From Amphibalanus amphitrite (Eukaryota; Arthropoda; Thecostraca; Balanomorpha; Balanidae), in contig NW_024881970.1 of the NCBI RefSeq assembly GCF_019059575.1, positions 1-64,000 on the forward strand: DNA of 64,000 nucleotides, in the 5' to 3' direction. A program made the translations under genes and the position numbers. The notes beneath the pieces were generated by a model, which worked only from the letters and a program-made list of their open reading frames with translations, ran no database searches and was not told the origin of the DNA. Shown piece by piece: positions 21,201 to 30,800 of this stretch; the first letter of the stretch is position 1, and the number at the start of each line of letters is the position of its first letter.

Positions 21201-24200
21201 GTACCTGGCCATAAAACGTCTACACAGTCTGAAGAGGAGGTTTGCCCGAGATCCTGGTCTGAAGGACGCCTACGAGAACTCCATGAACGAGTCGCTCGCA
21301 GCAGGATACACTGAATGTGTCCCAGACGACGACGACGTCAAAGAGGGAAAGACCTGGTACGTTCCCCATCACGCTGTCGTTCATCCGAGAAAGGACAAGA
21401 TACGTGTAGTTTATGACTGCAGCGCGGAATATCAAGGTGCTTCATTGAACAACGAGCTGCTCCAGGGCCCGGACTACGTGAACAGTCTGGCAGGAATCCT
21501 GGTGAGATTTCGGAAAGAAAGAGTGGCTCTGAGCTGCGACATCAAGGCGATGTTTAACCAGGTTGGTGTCAGCAAGGAGCACAGGAATCTGTTGAGATTT
21601 CTGTGGTGGGAACAAGGCGACACGAGTCGAGAGCCGGCTGAGTTCAGGGTCACCACTCATCTGTTTGGTGCGGTGTCATCGCCTGCGTGCGCGATGTACG
21701 CGCTGAACATGATAGCAGAAAAGTATGAACCGACACACGGAAGAGAAGCGTCCGAATTTGTACGTAGAAACTTCTACGTTGATGACGGCGTCACAAGCGT
21801 GGAAAGCTCGGATGCTGCTATACGGCTGGCCCGTGACACTGTCCAGCTGTGTGCAGAAGGTGGTTTCACGCTTCACAAGTTTGTGTCGAACGAACCGTCG
21901 GTGCTAAAAGCACTGTCGCCTGGTGCCACTGGGTGCGACCCATCGGTGGAAGTTGGTCGCCAGCACTCAGGTCAGTTCGAGCAGGCCCTGGGTATCAAGT
22001 GGGATACGGTGGAAGACACGCTGAGCTTTCACGCTGTGATTCCGGACAAGCCGATGACCAGAAGAGGGATTTTATCATCAGTTTCTTCGCTGTATGATCC
22101 ACTGGGTCTTGTCTCCCCAGTGATCTTGGAGGGAAAGAGAATCATCAAGCAGTTGTGCTGCGACGGATACAGCTGGGATGAAGCTGTCCCAGAAGAGACG
22201 GTGGCCCGTTGGTTGGATTGGAAGAGAGACGTGCTCCTTCTCTCAGAGACACCGATACCAAGATGCTACAAACCTGGCGGCGGCAAGATGAAGCTGTACG
22301 AACTGCATCATTTTTCTGACGCCAGTACCGTCGGATACGGGCAGTGCTCCTATCTCCGTATGAAAGACGAACACGACCTGATTGGGACGTGTCTTGTGAT
22401 GAGCAAGTCAAAGGTGACTCCCAGGCGATCGACTACAATTCCTCGACTGGAGCTGATGGCGGCCGCTCTCTCCGTGAGAGTTGGATGCTTTCTGCAAGAG
22501 GAGCTCGACATCACAGGCATCGAGCACTACTACTGGACAGACAGTCAGGTCGTTCTAGGATATATACACAACGAAACCCGGCGATTTCACGTGTTTGTCG
22601 CGAACCGCGTGCAGCAGATCCGACAACACACCACTCCCGATCAGTGGAGATATGTACAGTCAGATGAAAACCCAGCAGATCTGGCCTCCCGTGGACTGCA
22701 GGCAGCGGCCATCAAGGACTGTGATCTCTGGTGGCGTGGACCGAAGTTTCTTCAAGCAGGAGAACTTCCGAATGAAGCAGCTCAGATTGAACTCCAAGAT
22801 GACGACCCGGAGGTCAAGAAGAAAACAGTTCTGACTACGCGCTCCAAACAGGTCGAAGGTTTTCCAAACATGTCTGACCGGCTAGTCGTGTTCTCTAGCT
22901 GGTTCAGGGCAAGACGAGCGATCGCGATCTGTATCAGATACGGGAAACGTCTGCTGGAGCGAGTGAGACAAAAACGTCAAAGCAGTGACGCTGAACTTGT
23001 TCCATCGTTGACAGAATCACCAGTTGGAGCAGAAGAGATGAAGAGAGCTGAGCTCGTCATACTGAAGAGTGTGCAGCAGCAGGTGTTTGGGGACGAAGTT
23101 GCGACTCTGACGATACCTCAGCCCTCAACTGAAGCTCGAGTGAAGAAACGGAGTCATCTGTACCGACTGGATCCCTTCGTTGCAGATGACGGACTCCTGC
23201 GCGTCGGAGGAAGGCTGAAGAGGAGTGGACAGCCCTTCGACGTGGTACATCCAGTGATCTTGCCAAAGGTTCATCACGTGACTCGTCTTGTCGTTGCAGC
23301 CTACCACGAGAGGACGTGTCACTCAGGAAGGGAGCTGACGCTGAGCGAAATCCGGATGTCTGGATACTGGATTGTGAAAGGAAGATCGGCTGTGGGCCGT
23401 CACATCAAGAACTGCATCAAGTGCAGGAGGCTGAGAGGAACGCCTTGCAGTCAGAAAATGGCAGATCTTCCCAGCGAGCGTGTAGACGAAGCGGAGCCAT
23501 TCACCCACTCAGGTGTTGACTGCTTCGGACCATTCTTCGTCAGAGAACGGCGCAGTGAAGTCAAACGATGGGGGATCCTATTCACATGTCTAAGTTCACG
23601 GGCTATTCATCTAGAGACCCTCAACTCAATGACGGCGGATGCTTTTATCAATGCCTACCGCCGATTCACCTGCCGAAGAGGAAAGGTTCGAGCTCTGTAT
23701 CACGACCGAGGTACGAACTTCATCGGAGGAAGAGGACATCTAGAAGCTGCTTTGTCTGAGATGGACCACGACAACATCCGGCGCACTCTGTTAAAGGACA
23801 ACTGTGATTGGGTACAGTTCAACCCCATCACACCCAAGGCCAGCCACATGGGAGGTGCGTGGGAGCGGCAGATACGCACCGTCCGCTCTGCGCTGAGCAG
23901 TCTCCTTCAAGATCTCGGTCAGCAGCTGGATGACGAGCTGCTCAGAACTCTACTGACGGAAGCGGAAGCAGTAGTCAATAGTCGCCCTCTCTCTTGTGTC
24001 AGTATGAATGACACTAGTGTAGTTGAGCCGATCACTCCCGACCAGCTGCTCACCTTAAAGTCAAAGGTAGTGCTCCCTCTCCCTGGGAAGTTCTGCCGGC
24101 CTGACATCTACGGGAGACAGCGCTGGCGCCGGGTCCAGTACCTCGCCAATCAGTTTTGGCAGCGCTGGCGGAGAGAGTTCCTTCCGTCTCTCCAGGAGCG

Positions 24201-24450
24201 ACGAAAGTGGAATCATCCAGAGCCGAACGTCAGTCAGGACGACATCGTCATTGTCGTCGACGAGGACACTCCACGCAACAGGTGGCCGCTCGCACGAGTG
24301 GTCGACGCGCACACAGGTGCCGACGGTCTAGTGAGGAGTGTGCGTGTGCGCATTGGCAACAGTGAATATGACAGACCCGTCCACAAACTGATTCTCCTCG
24401 TGAAGAGCGGGGATGGAGATTCCGCGACGGGGAGCCGTTGTGCTGAGTAG
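18256..24450 (+). CDS. BEL/Pao Gag-Pol polyprotein
   Basis: A single frame of 2064 residues from the first ATG. A second ATG at 18343 avoids an odd hydrophobic leader (AALLLSLSLFSVGGFL) and may be the real start. Order of domains: coiled-coil and Gln-rich Gag region; DUF1759-type Gag core (about residues 350-500); Cys-rich knuckles (CRICSSLHP, CRGCLCRGH, CDRCGRSHP, about 590-660); retropepsin with DPQSDACFI (about 745); Pao-type reverse transcriptase with FYVDD (about 1174); RNase H-like segment with TIPRLELMAAAL (about 1394); integrase with an HHCC finger and D-D-E at about 1755, 1817 and 1870 (HSGVDCFGP, HDRGTNFIGG, GGAWER); and a C-terminal DUF5641-like domain. No stop or frameshift interrupts it, so it could be active. 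No Env is present. Confidence 0.95.
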   Translation: MSSGLTSSAALLLSLSLFSVGGFLCRSQKMDMSGNKSMSGRTITPTEAGREYQTSLKTKAFKRELQDLMKLGAQLVRHDDTSVETLPGIMEEDVAKWIHTYISLGQVEQDLQHLLSPEDFQRHTETHKKTMETVNQIKTALEEYQSTLKKTSVKPLSRAGVSTKSGSSKSVKSGLQLMRIQAEHNKAEIQAKLKMLNRKQDLDRQRQELEWKQESLELETQMAVQEIQEEVVERFERELDDSAAEDGPPNEPQAQQAVLEEQRMLSQEGNEQRSSSGARPMPTSPGMPPSESHAAAATGPAGGSLNVEAPSFQPRGQPPDHDQQDQDDNTTNVLKGLSELLVEQSKRARLPAIEPDVFSGEEERYHLWMNNFETYIENRTACPQERLHFLSRYTRGEARSMIESLLHLNTTDAYDNAKKKLHDRYGNTFITANAFRKRIHEWPAVRPGDGKALRQLADYLESCKTASRHVSGLASLDSVDENNVILKKLPRYIVDRWRRVVDVRLYEPQEGCSPGYPSFAEFADFLSKEARVACGPVLDRSDEAGGTKRTTNAGQRRKENARTFFSSVSSDGRTSAPRQESDNARQTDRTARLCRICSSLHPVESCQTFKNMSVSERHDAVTRLGLCRGCLCRGHIWRDCRSRRSCDRCGRSHPTLLHDDARAGTRGASTGQRMAAAVGDNRRQYKSHTNRCTQTQATSLKVAVEGEGAERNASFVPPCSHTMIVPVILRNELEPSQQLTVYAVLDPQSDACFIQESTLRQVSGQGEDVTLQLSTIAGKTRVVTKRVTNLSVQGLNAPDRIMLPATYSRDEIPAERWLIPKRETARNWRHLAHLEEELPPYFPEAEIGLLMGVNCARALKPKEVVSVDSDDPWAMRTELGWTIVGITHGPNITSTCHCARVGPDEVSVCHFAFKTRVQEVSPMQVARMLEADFLDEGAHKKVSQDDRKFQKVMKEQFHQREDGHVEGPLPLKDPEVTFPDNRYLAIKRLHSLKRRFARDPGLKDAYENSMNESLAAGYTECVPDDDDVKEGKTWYVPHHAVVHPRKDKIRVVYDCSAEYQGASLNNELLQGPDYVNSLAGILVRFRKERVALSCDIKAMFNQVGVSKEHRNLLRFLWWEQGDTSREPAEFRVTTHLFGAVSSPACAMYALNMIAEKYEPTHGREASEFVRRNFYVDDGVTSVESSDAAIRLARDTVQLCAEGGFTLHKFVSNEPSVLKALSPGATGCDPSVEVGRQHSGQFEQALGIKWDTVEDTLSFHAVIPDKPMTRRGILSSVSSLYDPLGLVSPVILEGKRIIKQLCCDGYSWDEAVPEETVARWLDWKRDVLLLSETPIPRCYKPGGGKMKLYELHHFSDASTVGYGQCSYLRMKDEHDLIGTCLVMSKSKVTPRRSTTIPRLELMAAALSVRVGCFLQEELDITGIEHYYWTDSQVVLGYIHNETRRFHVFVANRVQQIRQHTTPDQWRYVQSDENPADLASRGLQAAAIKDCDLWWRGPKFLQAGELPNEAAQIELQDDDPEVKKKTVLTTRSKQVEGFPNMSDRLVVFSSWFRARRAIAICIRYGKRLLERVRQKRQSSDAELVPSLTESPVGAEEMKRAELVILKSVQQQVFGDEVATLTIPQPSTEARVKKRSHLYRLDPFVADDGLLRVGGRLKRSGQPFDVVHPVILPKVHHVTRLVVAAYHERTCHSGRELTLSEIRMSGYWIVKGRSAVGRHIKNCIKCRRLRGTPCSQKMADLPSERVDEAEPFTHSGVDCFGPFFVRERRSEVKRWGILFTCLSSRAIHLETLNSMTADAFINAYRRFTCRRGKVRALYHDRGTNFIGGRGHLEAALSEMDHDNIRRTLLKDNCDWVQFNPITPKASHMGGAWERQIRTVRSALSSLLQDLGQQLDDELLRTLLTEAEAVVNSRPLSCVSMNDTSVVEPITPDQLLTLKSKVVLPLPGKFCRPDIYGRQRWRRVQYLANQFWQRWRREFLPSLQERRKWNHPEPNVSQDDIVIVVDEDTPRNRWPLARVVDAHTGADGLVRSVRVRIGNSEYDRPVHKLILLVKSGDGDSATGSRCAE

Positions 24451-24771
24451 CGTGATTTGGTCGGAGCGCGACCGATAAGACCGAGACGCTTGTGAGCGCT
24501 GATACCCGGTCTGAACTTTGGTGCATTGTGCTCCGCTGTGCGGATGGCAGTACGACGGCGCCCGTGTTTCATATTGCTATGTCAGAAGTGATATTTCGTT
24601 ACTTTCTCGCTCGACAGTGTACGGCGTTACGTGGGCTCGCCTGTGGCTACTGACGAACATTCGGTTGTTCGCGCGTCCCGTCGCAATGTGACGTTGCCGC
24701 GCGACGGCGGCCCATAACCGCCTCAGTGCGTAAGGAAAATTAGGAGAGCTGTGCCTAATTTTGGGGAGCCA

Positions 24772-25454
24772 TGTTCCCGCCGTTACGGGTTGTTTAGGTT
24801 TTGTTATACAAGAGCCTGAGTGAGGGCTGCTTTGTCTAAACGACTGCATTTGCTATTTTCAGGTGACCGCCCCAGACGATTTGTCATGATATGTGACGCA
24901 TGTTGAACGGCATCAGAGCTGTCCTGATCGGGGCGCAGTGAAGTACGGTTTGCTGAACAGTGATTGCCACTTGGACCGATACTGAAGCCGAAATATTATT
25001 GCCGGCTATACTGACGGTGCAGTTGGCTGTATCACCTTACTGAGTCACTGACATTTGTACTAAAGTCGCCTATCGTCCCGGACGAAGTGAGTAGCCATAC
25101 ACTGACACAAATCGTGTAATGCTTATTCGCTCTGTCATAAATGCATATTCGTTTGTCACAGTGCCAGCTGGCTACCTATCTGAAATTGTCTCTTGCGGAC
25201 TGATTAAGAAATAATTTTCGTTGTTAAATTGTCAGTTTATTGGGTATGTGCAGTTCACGTGTTGTTGTGGCTGTTCCCCCCAGTGACCTTGGGCGAATCG
25301 TAAGCTACATTGAGTTAATTGTCTTTTGTATGTGTTTTCACAGTTTTCTACGGTCATCACGGTCCACACTGATCGCTGCAAGGTGTCACTACTGAATGAT
25401 CCCAATACATACTGACCGACTAACACTTTGTAGTAAAAACCGGTGGCCAGATCA
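24772..25454 (+). repeat. 3' LTR of the BEL element
   Basis: Same 683-bp sequence as the 5' LTR apart from one substitution noticed. A purine-rich GGGGAG lies just upstream and could prime plus-strand synthesis. Confidence 0.95.
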
Positions 25455-25459
25455 ACTAG
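25455..25459. repeat. BEL element target-site duplication, right copy
   Basis: ACTAG directly follows the 3' LTR and matches 17393-17397. Confidence 0.9.
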
Positions 25460-26528
25460 GTACCCACCTAGGTACCTATCAAATATCCTGGATCAGATAA
25501 TGATAATGGGATTAGGATGGTAGGGAAGGATGCATATTCCCAGTGAGATTTGAAATGGGCTTTGAACAGATTGCTGGAGGTAAAGAGGACAGCATAACTC
25601 AGTGCAGTAAGAGCTTTCCAGTCATTGATGGTGCTGAGTTTCTCTTGTTTTGGGTCCTGAGGCAGGCTGAGGTTTCAGCAGCTTCAAACCATGGCCTCTA
25701 GTGAAAACGAGGCTGCCATCTTGAAACCAAAAACTGGCCTGGCCAAACAGAGACTCCAACTGCCAAAATCTGGAAGATAATGAATACCTATGCCTTTTCT
25801 CTCTTTGCTGGAGGAAGCATTTCAATTTGATCACTTGACTGCTCATTGCTCAACACTCATTTCAGTTTGTTGCAGTATAGTAGGTAATAGGTATACCTAC
25901 TGATAGCCCAACTACTTTGACTTGGATGCTTGAATTTCCAGTCTAGCCAGTTCCTGTCCCCTGGCTCTAAATTATGAGTGCTTTCCAGAATCTCTGAATA
26001 TTGTTTTCTTTTGCAAAGCAAGAGTATTGTTATGAAAACGAAGATAACACTTTTATGCTGTAAAGCATGACAACTGAATATTTATGCTATTTTATGACAA
26101 GATGATATACAGCTGGAAGCAACCAATGAAACTGCCAGTTACCATCCCTCTCTGCACATTGTGTATTGCTCATGCGTCTGTGTAAATAGCTTATGGAAAA
26201 TCATGTACTTTCCTTTATGTTTTACCTTTGAACTTGATTTGGTTAGGAAATCATCACCAGTTGCTGCCAAAAGCTGAAGGCAAGAGGTATTATGGATATT
26301 TATGACAAAAGGCATGCGCACAGTGCAATACTTATATTGTTATTTTGTCAACTGAGCCAGAGCTTGAATGCAGGTTACATTATTTGATAATTAAGGATTT
26401 GCATATTTTTAGTAATGTCTTAACTGGTGCAATAAAAAATGGATGTATATTTGGCTCGCTGGTTATATATAGATCTTTGAACACATAGAGTAGCACTGAC
26501 TATTATTGAACTCCTCTGTCTGGCAGCC
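25460..26528. other. Upstream of TIMM8, no gene recognised
   Basis: AT-rich DNA with scattered CTAGGTACC/GTAGGTA words. It presumably holds the TIMM8 promoter and 5' UTR; no motif decides where. Confidence 0.45.
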
Positions 26529-27099
26529 ATGGACTTTGGCAGCAGCTCCCGGCCGAGTTCCAGCTCGTTCGACTCGTACTCGCCCGGCTCGTCGCTCAAT
26601 GCGCCGCCCGGCGGTCCCGCCGGCTCCGGCGGCACCGACAAGGAGCTCGAACAGTTTGTCATGATGGAGCAGCAGAAGGCACAGTTCCAGGCACAGGTAG
26701 GTACTGCAACTTCAGCGATGTTATCATACTCTGTCATTCATCGTTTCAAACGCCAACTGCCCGAGTGACCTGCCTAATGCTCGTCCCCATATCTTCACTA
26801 CGAAGCGAAAATGCTCATATATCCCAAATAACCATATCACTGCATTTTCTGCCTGCGTCAGTCTTCACCGACCCCATGGACTGCTGTCCCGACTGAACCT
26901 CCGCTCACCAGACCCGCGCCCGTGGCAGGTTCACAAACTGAACGACGTCTGCTGGGACCGATGCGTGGACAAGCCGTCCAGCAAGCTGGACTCGCGGCAA
27001 GAGAACTGCCTCTCCAACTGCGTGGACCGCTTCGTGGACGTGTCGTTGGTGATCACTAACCGGTTCGCGCAGCTGATGCAGAAGCAGCAGGGCATTTAG
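26529..27099 (+). CDS. TIMM8: Mitochondrial import inner membrane translocase subunit Tim8
   Basis: Small intermembrane-space chaperone that, with Tim13, escorts hydrophobic precursors to the TIM22/SAM machineries. Two exons, 26529-26696 and 26929-27099, joined in phase 0 across a GT-AG intron, give 112 residues. The twin CX3C motif that forms the disulfide hairpin is complete: CWDRC at about 64-68 and CLSNC at about 83-87, 14 residues apart. Other family marks are DKPSSKLDSRQENC and NCVDRFVDVS. The first 35 residues are a Ser/Gly/Pro-rich extension longer than in the human protein. It converges on the clathrin light chain gene, whose stop lies about 700 bases downstream on the other strand. 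Confidence 0.95.
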
Positions 27100-27228
27100 G
27101 GTAGGCGGGGACAGGGAGGGGGTCGCCGCCGCCGGCTGGCCGGGTACTCGCCGTGCTGTCTGAGCCACTGGGCCGCGGGAGCGACCGCCAGCTGCGGCGC
27201 CGGACACAATGGACATCTCTTCTGTTGT

Positions 27229-27234
27229 TTTATT
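27229..27234 (-). terminator. Candidate poly(A) signal for clathrin light chain
   Basis: AATAAA on the minus strand, about 570 bases beyond the clathrin light chain stop. Position only; no transcript evidence, and it would make the 3' ends of this gene and TIMM8 nearly abut. Confidence 0.35.
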
Positions 27235-27805
27235 ATAGTGTAAGAGAATACATGTGACTGTATGTTGCGTAATGCGTATCAGCCAGGTATGAAGCGCCTT
27301 GGAGTTGGACACGATATTGAATTCGTACCTGTGCTGAAATGCCAGCTTGGTAATTGATGAAATGCCAACTATGATATGATGCCGACTTGTGAAAGTCACT
27401 GAACATGGGTTTCGTATATATTTCGCCATACATATGGAATCAAGGAATGTATGCGCCTTGGCTGTTTCTGGTTCGAGTGCACGATAATATAGAGCGTTTG
27501 TCACCGCGTAAATTAGCTCAGAACAAAGGATAACAACGATACGTGAGATGCGCTTTGGAGCCGAGTGACGACACGACGGACCGCCATAGCACGATGTGCA
27601 CACGGGAAGCGTTTTGCTAACAGCAATAGCCTACTCACAGACTGGGAGTACACCCTACACGGCACACCGGGCGTAGATGTCGGCGCCACGAGGGAGCCAT
27701 GCTATACCACGACTGTCTTTGGCCCGGTCGTTGGCCGGTATAGCGACACGGTGCGCCCTTAAAGGACACCTCTCCAGACCACCGGCAGCGACCGGCTCGC
27801 GCCGC

Positions 27806-30800
27806 TCAGCCGGACTTGACGGGCGGGTTCTGCTTCAGCTGCAGGATCAGACTGCGCATGCGCGACGTGTCCTTGGTGTTGCGGCTGACCTTGGGGTTGA
27901 ACTCGCACAGTTTGGCGATCTGTTCCCAGTCGGCGGCCCGCTCGGTCGACTTGGCCTCGCCGCTGACCAGCTCCTTTTCGGCGGCCCTGCCGTGACCCGG
28001 ACACAGGTCAGGTCACACGGAACGGCCAGGTCGGCCCACGGTAGCGACAGATTCGCTACGACTTACCCAAACACAGACCGGGACCATGAGAGATTCAGGT
28101 CCATGGCTAGGGTTCAGGGACATGGTAGTGGCTAGGTAGCAAAGGCACGATCAGAGGCCTCTTGCACCAAACTACCTAGCTAGGTAAAATCGAAAAACCG
28201 ATTTCAGAATAAGCTAATATAAAGGTGGTAAATTTGTTTGCAGTAACCCAATACATAATCCTACATGTGCTTGCTAAATTTTGCACGCAAATTGTTAGAT
28301 TTGAGACTTGGACTGGGTATACGATGCAAAATAATCCAAGCATTGGTGCAAGAGGATTTTGGTGCAAGAGGCCTCAGATCAATATTTAGGGTGGCTGTTA
28401 GTGTAAATGTTTTCGGTTTAGTAAGGCTGGGTTACGGAGGTAAGCATTATCACGCCAAAAACACGGACCCTGATCGATTTACATAAATTGTTCAGCGCTA
28501 TTGACGATGGATGACTTCTCCCGTCTCCGTTCAAGATCAATGGCCGCTCTTCTTAGAGCTGGCAGCATCCACACAGAAGATCATCACGCCATCAAGCTTG
28601 GGTGAAGCACGGGAGACAGTAAGGCGCACCGCGACGAGCCACGCCTAGACTGGAGTCAAAAACACTCCACTAGAAACTTGGTGCAGGTCACACCCGGCAG
28701 AAGTCAGCCATGTGAGGTGCAACGATTTACAAACCCATGACCCATGACCAAGTGTTCACAAAAATGCATGCGGATCTAAATACAGCTGTCATGTACTCGT
28801 CGGATGACGGATTACGTGTGCATCATGCAACTAGCTAATCAAACGTGCGACATCCAAAATTGCAATGGTGAATTTAATCCAACTCCAAAACGAAGAAGTG
28901 CAGATAAATCATATAAAAGGCAACATCTGAAATAAATTTAATCGACACAGCGTATGTTCTGCTACAGATGTGCACTATCGTTGCATGCATTTTTCAATTT
29001 TGAACGGCGAACTGATGGATTTTGCCGATATTCGCCCAGGCGTCTATGAAATCAACCACTAATCGCCAAAAAGCCGCGAATGTCCGCTAGTACATATTCG
29101 AAAATAAATCATTGGTCGTCTTCCTTTCGCCGCACCCTGCGTGGGAAACACGTGCTCCTGGTACCGAACCCCCACAACAGCCTCGGGAGAGGGAGGGAGA
29201 GGGAATATCATGCGGGGCGCCGTTTTCCGCGCGGGCGGTGTAGTCACTCACAGGGCCGCCTCTCTGTTGCAATGCAAGGAAGCGCAACACATCAGACACG
29301 TGTATGTGTAAGCCGGTGGTGGTGGCTCGACTCACACGCGCGCATACGCACAGCGGCAGACCGCAGCCCCATATAGAGAAAAATGTGTGGACGGGCAGAC
29401 AGCCACCGAAAATATCGGCAGACACCACTCTACAGCTAAAGCCAATCAAAAGACAAATCGAAACGCCGGAAAACGTAGGTAAGATACCCATCAGTAAATG
29501 AAAACAATTCGTGGATGTGATGAGTAAATATTCAAATTCGCAGGAATGAAGCGAAGTTAGACGTTAAAAGTACACTTTAATCAGTGCAACAAGAGACTCG
29601 AACGATATTAATACAACAAGCGATGATATATCAAAACCAAGCCTTATAACTCCTTCCTGCTTTAAATCTCTCTGCCTCCCCCCCCCCACCATAAAGAGCC
29701 GCTCGCTATCCGAGGGCCCGCCGCGAAGTAACACACACGCTCTCTGACGTCGGTCGTTACCTGTTGGCGGCGCGCGTCTTGGAGACCGACTCCTCGTGCT
29801 GCTTGTACCAGTCCTCAAGCTCCTTCTTGGCCGCCTCCCGCCACTCAGCCTTCTTACGCTCCTCCTCCTCATCTGAGGAGGGATGGGGCAACAGAGGTCA
29901 GCAGGAGGAGAAACGAGGGTTGGGCGTAACAGAGATCGGGGGAGTTGTAAAACCAATGACAAAAGGACAGGAGTGTCTGAGCCGAGGTCGGAAGGTCAGA
30001 AGGGCGTCGACCATTAAAATCAGCCATAAGAACACCGCTCGGCGGATGCTAAATATTGAGAGGATGGGCGTTATTGCGAAGATGCAATAATAATCGTCGA
30101 GAACGAAAGCCATAACGTATTCCCTAGGGTCACAACAAAGACTTAAAATATACCTGGCATTTGGCAAAGGTTTGTTACCAGACACTCCTATGCGTTCAAC
30201 TGTCGGAATTTCTATCATAAGAAACAATGATTCATTTCAAAACAAGTTCATTCATTCAATCCGAATGAACAGAACACGCATTAGGATGGCTAATCTCTAT
30301 TACAGACTCATCAACCGGACCCGGTCAGGTGACTTTGTCCGGACGGGGCGTCAAATGCTAGTTGAAGGTGCGTTCAGCCATAGGTTCAGCGTTTCCAGTT
30401 GCAGCCACACACCTTTCTCCTCCAGCCGTGCCTTCTGCTCCTCGCGCCAGCGTCGGATCTTCTCCGGCTCTATCCGCGGCACGGGGGTCGGGGACGGGGC
30501 CGCCGCTGAGGGTGGGACGGCACGGTCACTGATCAGACACAGGGACAGCTGGTGGTGTAGGGGGAGGCTCTATTCTAAGGACCGGGGTTGGAGACGGCGC
30601 CGCCGCTATGGGCGGGACTGAAGCTGGTCACTGATCAGACAAAGGTGGTGTAGGGGAGGTTATAGAGTTGATAGGCAAACGACAGAACAGTGCTAATCGG
30701 GACGAAAGAAGGACAGTAAAAGAAAGAGGGAGGGGGAACATAGGGAAGAACACATGCATCTCCGTATAGGCGGTGTATAGAGAAGTCCGTGAGGGGGGGG

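Larger units (their letters stand above)
17398..25454 (+). mobile_element. BEL/Pao LTR retrotransposon, complete and apparently young
   Basis: The 8057-bp element has 683-bp LTRs (TGTTCCC...GATCA), one long uninterrupted gag-pol frame, and ACTAG duplicated on both sides. The LTRs differ at one position that I can see (CACGTGACC versus CAGGTGACC), so insertion is recent. No envelope-like gene follows pol. A TGG-type primer-binding site directly after the 5' LTR is not evident. It lies upstream of ANAPC10, on the opposite strand. Confidence 0.95.

Noticed and set aside
24451..24771. Envelope-like gene after the BEL pol frame
   Set aside because: Only about 320 bases separate the pol stop from the 3' LTR and no frame there has a signal peptide or membrane segment.
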